A stretch of 15,270 bases of DNA. Source: Actinomycetales bacterium (GTDB taxonomy: Bacteria; Actinomycetota; Actinomycetes; Actinomycetales; Cellulomonadaceae). Positions 13,831-15,270 of the stretch are shown here, piece after piece. Under the pieces are notes generated by a model. The model had not been told where the DNA came from and searched no databases. It was given only the letters and a program-made list of their open reading frames with translations. The stretch lies in NCBI GenBank assembly GCA_012514545.1, contig JAAZAC010000257.1:1-15270 (forward strand), in the 5' to 3' direction. How positions within the stretch are numbered: position 1 is the stretch's first letter; each line of letters opens with the position of its first letter. The position numbers were made by a program, and so were the translations under genes.

Positions 13831-14265
13831 TCAGCGGGGGCCGTCGGCCCAGGCGATGGCCGCCGTCCGCATGCCCGCGGGCGGCGCGCCCGGGTCGCCG
13901 TCCACGCTGACGATGCGGTTGGCCGCGTCGACGTGCACGACGCGCGGGGAGTACGTGCGCGCCTCGTCGTCCGGGAGCATCGCGTAGGCGATGACGATGA
14001 TCATGTCGCCCGGGTGCACGAGGTGCGCGGCGGCGCCGTTGACGCAGACGACGCCGGAGCCCGGGTCGCCCGCGATCGCGTAGGTGGTCAGGCGCGCGCC
14101 GTTGGTGACGTCGACGACGTCGACCTGCTGCCCGGGCAGGATCCCGGAGGCGGCGAGGAGGTCCGCGTCGAGGGTGATGGAGCCGACGTAGTCGAGCTCG
14201 GCCGCCGTCACCGTCGCGCGGTGGATCTTGCCGACCATCATCGTGCGCAGCCAGCTCGCGGTCAT
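13831..14265 (-). CDS. panD: Aspartate 1-decarboxylase proenzyme
   Basis: PanD makes beta-alanine from L-aspartate, supplying PanC. It is a pyruvoyl enzyme that cuts itself: here the scissile bond is Gly28-Ser29 in YVGSITLDADLL, so Ser29 becomes the pyruvoyl group. The 144-residue protein starts MTASWLRTMMVGKIHRATVT at the ATG at 14265; the catalytic-region Lys13 and His15 (KIHRATVT) are present, as are TTYAIAGDPGSG, VCVNGAAAHLVHPGD and IIVIAYAML. A longer frame upstream exists but overlaps panC and is not PanD-like. GGAGGAGGGACG gives a strong ribosome site. The start overlaps the panC stop by four bases (14262-14265). The C-terminal tail past residue 120 is somewhat long (PGAPPAGMRTAAIAWADGPR), as in other actinobacteria. 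Confidence 0.96.
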   Translation of the reverse strand: MTASWLRTMMVGKIHRATVTAAELDYVGSITLDADLLAASGILPGQQVDVVDVTNGARLTTYAIAGDPGSGVVCVNGAAAHLVHPGDMIIVIAYAMLPDDEARTYSPRVVHVDAANRIVSVDGDPGAPPAGMRTAAIAWADGPR

Positions 14266-15155
14266 CGTCCCTCCTCCCCTCGCGTCCGGTGGCCCAGGGT
14301 GACCATCGTATTGTCGATCAGCCGGGTGCTGCCCACCCGGGCGGCCAGCGCGAGCAGCGCCGGCCCCGTCGCGTCGTCGTTCACGTCCGTCATGGTCTCC
14401 GGGTCCACGAGGGCCACGTAGTCGGTCGAGACGCCCTCCTGCGCGGCGAGCACCTCCTGCGCGGCGCGGCGCACCTCGGCCGCCCCCGCACCGCGTGCGG
14501 CGGCCGCCTCGGCGGCGAGCACCGCCTCGTACAACGCCCGCGCCCGCGCCCGCTGTTCCCCGTCGAGGTAGGCGTTGCGGGAGGAGAGGGCCACGCCGTC
14601 GTGGTCGCGCACGATGGGGCCCGCCACGATCTCCACCGGCACGTCGAGGTCGCGGACCATCCGGCGGACCGCCGCGAGCTGCTGGGCGTCCTTCTGGCCG
14701 AAGAGGGCGACGTCGGGCGCGACGAGGTGGAGCAGCTTGAGGACGACCGTGAGGACGCCGTCGAAGTGGCCCGGCCGCACGGCCCCCTCGAGCACCTCGC
14801 CGAGCGCGCCCGCGCGGACGGTGACGACGGGCGGCTCGGGGTACACCTCGGCGACGTCGGGGGCGAAGACGACGTCGGCCCCCGCGCCCGCGAGCAGGCG
14901 CAGGTCGCCCTCGAGGTCGCGCGGGTAGCGGTCGAGGTCCTCGCCCGCGCCGAACTGCAGCGGGTTGACGAAGATCGTGACCACCACCTGGTCGGCCAGC
15001 TCGCGCGCGCGGCGCACGAGCGACAGGTGGCCCTCGTGCAGGGCGCCCATCGTCATGACGACGGCGCGCCGCGGACGGGCGCCGTCGGGCGCGCCCAGGG
15101 CCTCGCGCAGCTCGGCGCGCGTGCGGCACACGCGCGGGGTGACCGGGTCGCTCAT
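14262..15155 (-). CDS. panC: Pantothenate synthetase (pantoate-beta-alanine ligase)
   Basis: PanC joins pantoate and beta-alanine using ATP, giving pantothenate, the precursor of coenzyme A. The 297-residue protein has the nucleotidyltransferase HIGH-type motif MGALHEGHLSLVR (His40, His43), FVNPLQFGAGEDLDRYPR (pantoate and ATP contacts), VFAPDVAEVYP, VRPGHFDGVLTVV, LFGQKDAQQL and VALSSRNAYL (the KMSKS-like loop). Length and motifs are normal, except that MTMGALHEGH replaces the commoner PTMGALHEGH. The ATG at 15155 is preceded by GGAGGGAGGT, a strong site, and overlaps the upstream gene's stop by four bases. With panD next, enzyme and beta-alanine supply are co-produced. Confidence 0.96.
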   Translation of the reverse strand: MSDPVTPRVCRTRAELREALGAPDGARPRRAVVMTMGALHEGHLSLVRRARELADQVVVTIFVNPLQFGAGEDLDRYPRDLEGDLRLLAGAGADVVFAPDVAEVYPEPPVVTVRAGALGEVLEGAVRPGHFDGVLTVVLKLLHLVAPDVALFGQKDAQQLAAVRRMVRDLDVPVEIVAGPIVRDHDGVALSSRNAYLDGEQRARARALYEAVLAAEAAAARGAGAAEVRRAAQEVLAAQEGVSTDYVALVDPETMTDVNDDATGPALLALAARVGSTRLIDNTMVTLGHRTRGEEGR

Positions 15156-15270
15156 CGCGGACCTCCCTCCGGCTCGGCGAGCGCGTCGAGCAGCGCCTCG
15201 GCCTGCTCGGGCCGCAGCCGCCCGCCCGCGAGCGCGCGGGTCGCCGCGGCGCGGGCCAGCACGCGGTACG
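15152..15270 (-). CDS. 3' end of an unassigned gene upstream of panC (possibly DUF2520/Rossmann type)
   Basis: Only the last 38 codons lie in the window, ending at TGA 15152-15154, which overlaps the panC ATG by four bases. The visible tail reads YRVLARAAATRALAGG then RLRPEQAEALLDALAEPEGG and is a helical, Ala/Leu/Arg-rich end. In many actinobacteria the gene before panC encodes a Rossmann-like DUF2520 protein whose C-terminus has this look, so that is my guess. Too little is present for a firm name. The overlap supports it being a real gene in the same operon. Confidence 0.55.
   Translation of the reverse strand, partial: YRVLARAAATRALAGGRLRPEQAEALLDALAEPEGGPR

Noticed and set aside
12237..13910. 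Long plus-strand open frame antisense to nadB
   Set aside because: nadB is intact on the other strand; the antisense product is an Arg/His/Asp-rich shadow.
1..15270. Mobile element, prophage, CRISPR array, toxin-antitoxin or defence system
   Set aside because: I found no transposase, integrase, regular repeat array or defence-type protein; every long gene is assigned to metabolism, transport, regulation, translation or nucleoid structure.

Overview
The window is very GC-rich, with G/C-heavy third codon positions and many long antisense shadow frames. The gene content (an Lsr2 nucleoid protein, a pan-nad-lysS-lsr2 cluster, an actinobacterial-type XylA numbered like the Streptomyces enzyme) points to an actinobacterium. 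My best guess is the Cellulomonadaceae/Promicromonosporaceae area, but that assignment is inference. It looks like ordinary chromosome: no mobile element, CRISPR array, tRNA or rRNA is visible.

Left part (1-8690): a pentose-use locus. On the minus strand are a ChvE-type sugar-binding lipoprotein, its double-domain ATPase (MmsA/GguA) and its permease (MmsB/GguB). Upstream of them, on the same strand, is a ROK-family regulator best called XylR. Divergent from xylR, on the plus strand, are xylose isomerase (xylA) and xylulokinase (xylB). The logic is sugar uptake by ChvE-MmsAB, isomerisation and phosphorylation to xylulose 5-phosphate by XylAB, and control by XylR from an operator-like element in the xylR-xylA gap. 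A 17-bp hairpin separates the binding-protein gene from the ATPase gene. A perfect 15-bp hairpin separates xylB from the convergent lsr2.

Right part (8704-15270): a housekeeping cluster reading on the minus strand. In transcription order it holds the 3' end of an unassigned gene (possibly a Rossmann/DUF2520 protein), panC, panD, nadB, nadC, lysS, a 51-residue putative membrane protein that is too short for routine gene calls, and lsr2. Several junctions are 4-base stop/start overlaps. The cluster makes pantothenate (PanC, PanD-derived beta-alanine), makes quinolinate-derived NAD precursors (NadB, NadC) and charges tRNA-Lys. A CsoR/CstR-family regulator sits on the opposite strand between nadB and nadC. 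A perfect inverted repeat of CsoR-operator form lies in the 67-bp gap it shares with nadC.

Nothing here is clearly a new biological system. The most interesting points are the nested CsoR-family gene, which has Gly where copper sensors have the His ligand (a CstR-like pattern), its operator facing nadC-lysS, a cysteine-free XylR that has lost the ROK zinc motif, the small conserved-looking ORF after lysS, and the apparent absence of coaX and clpC from their usual neighbourhood.
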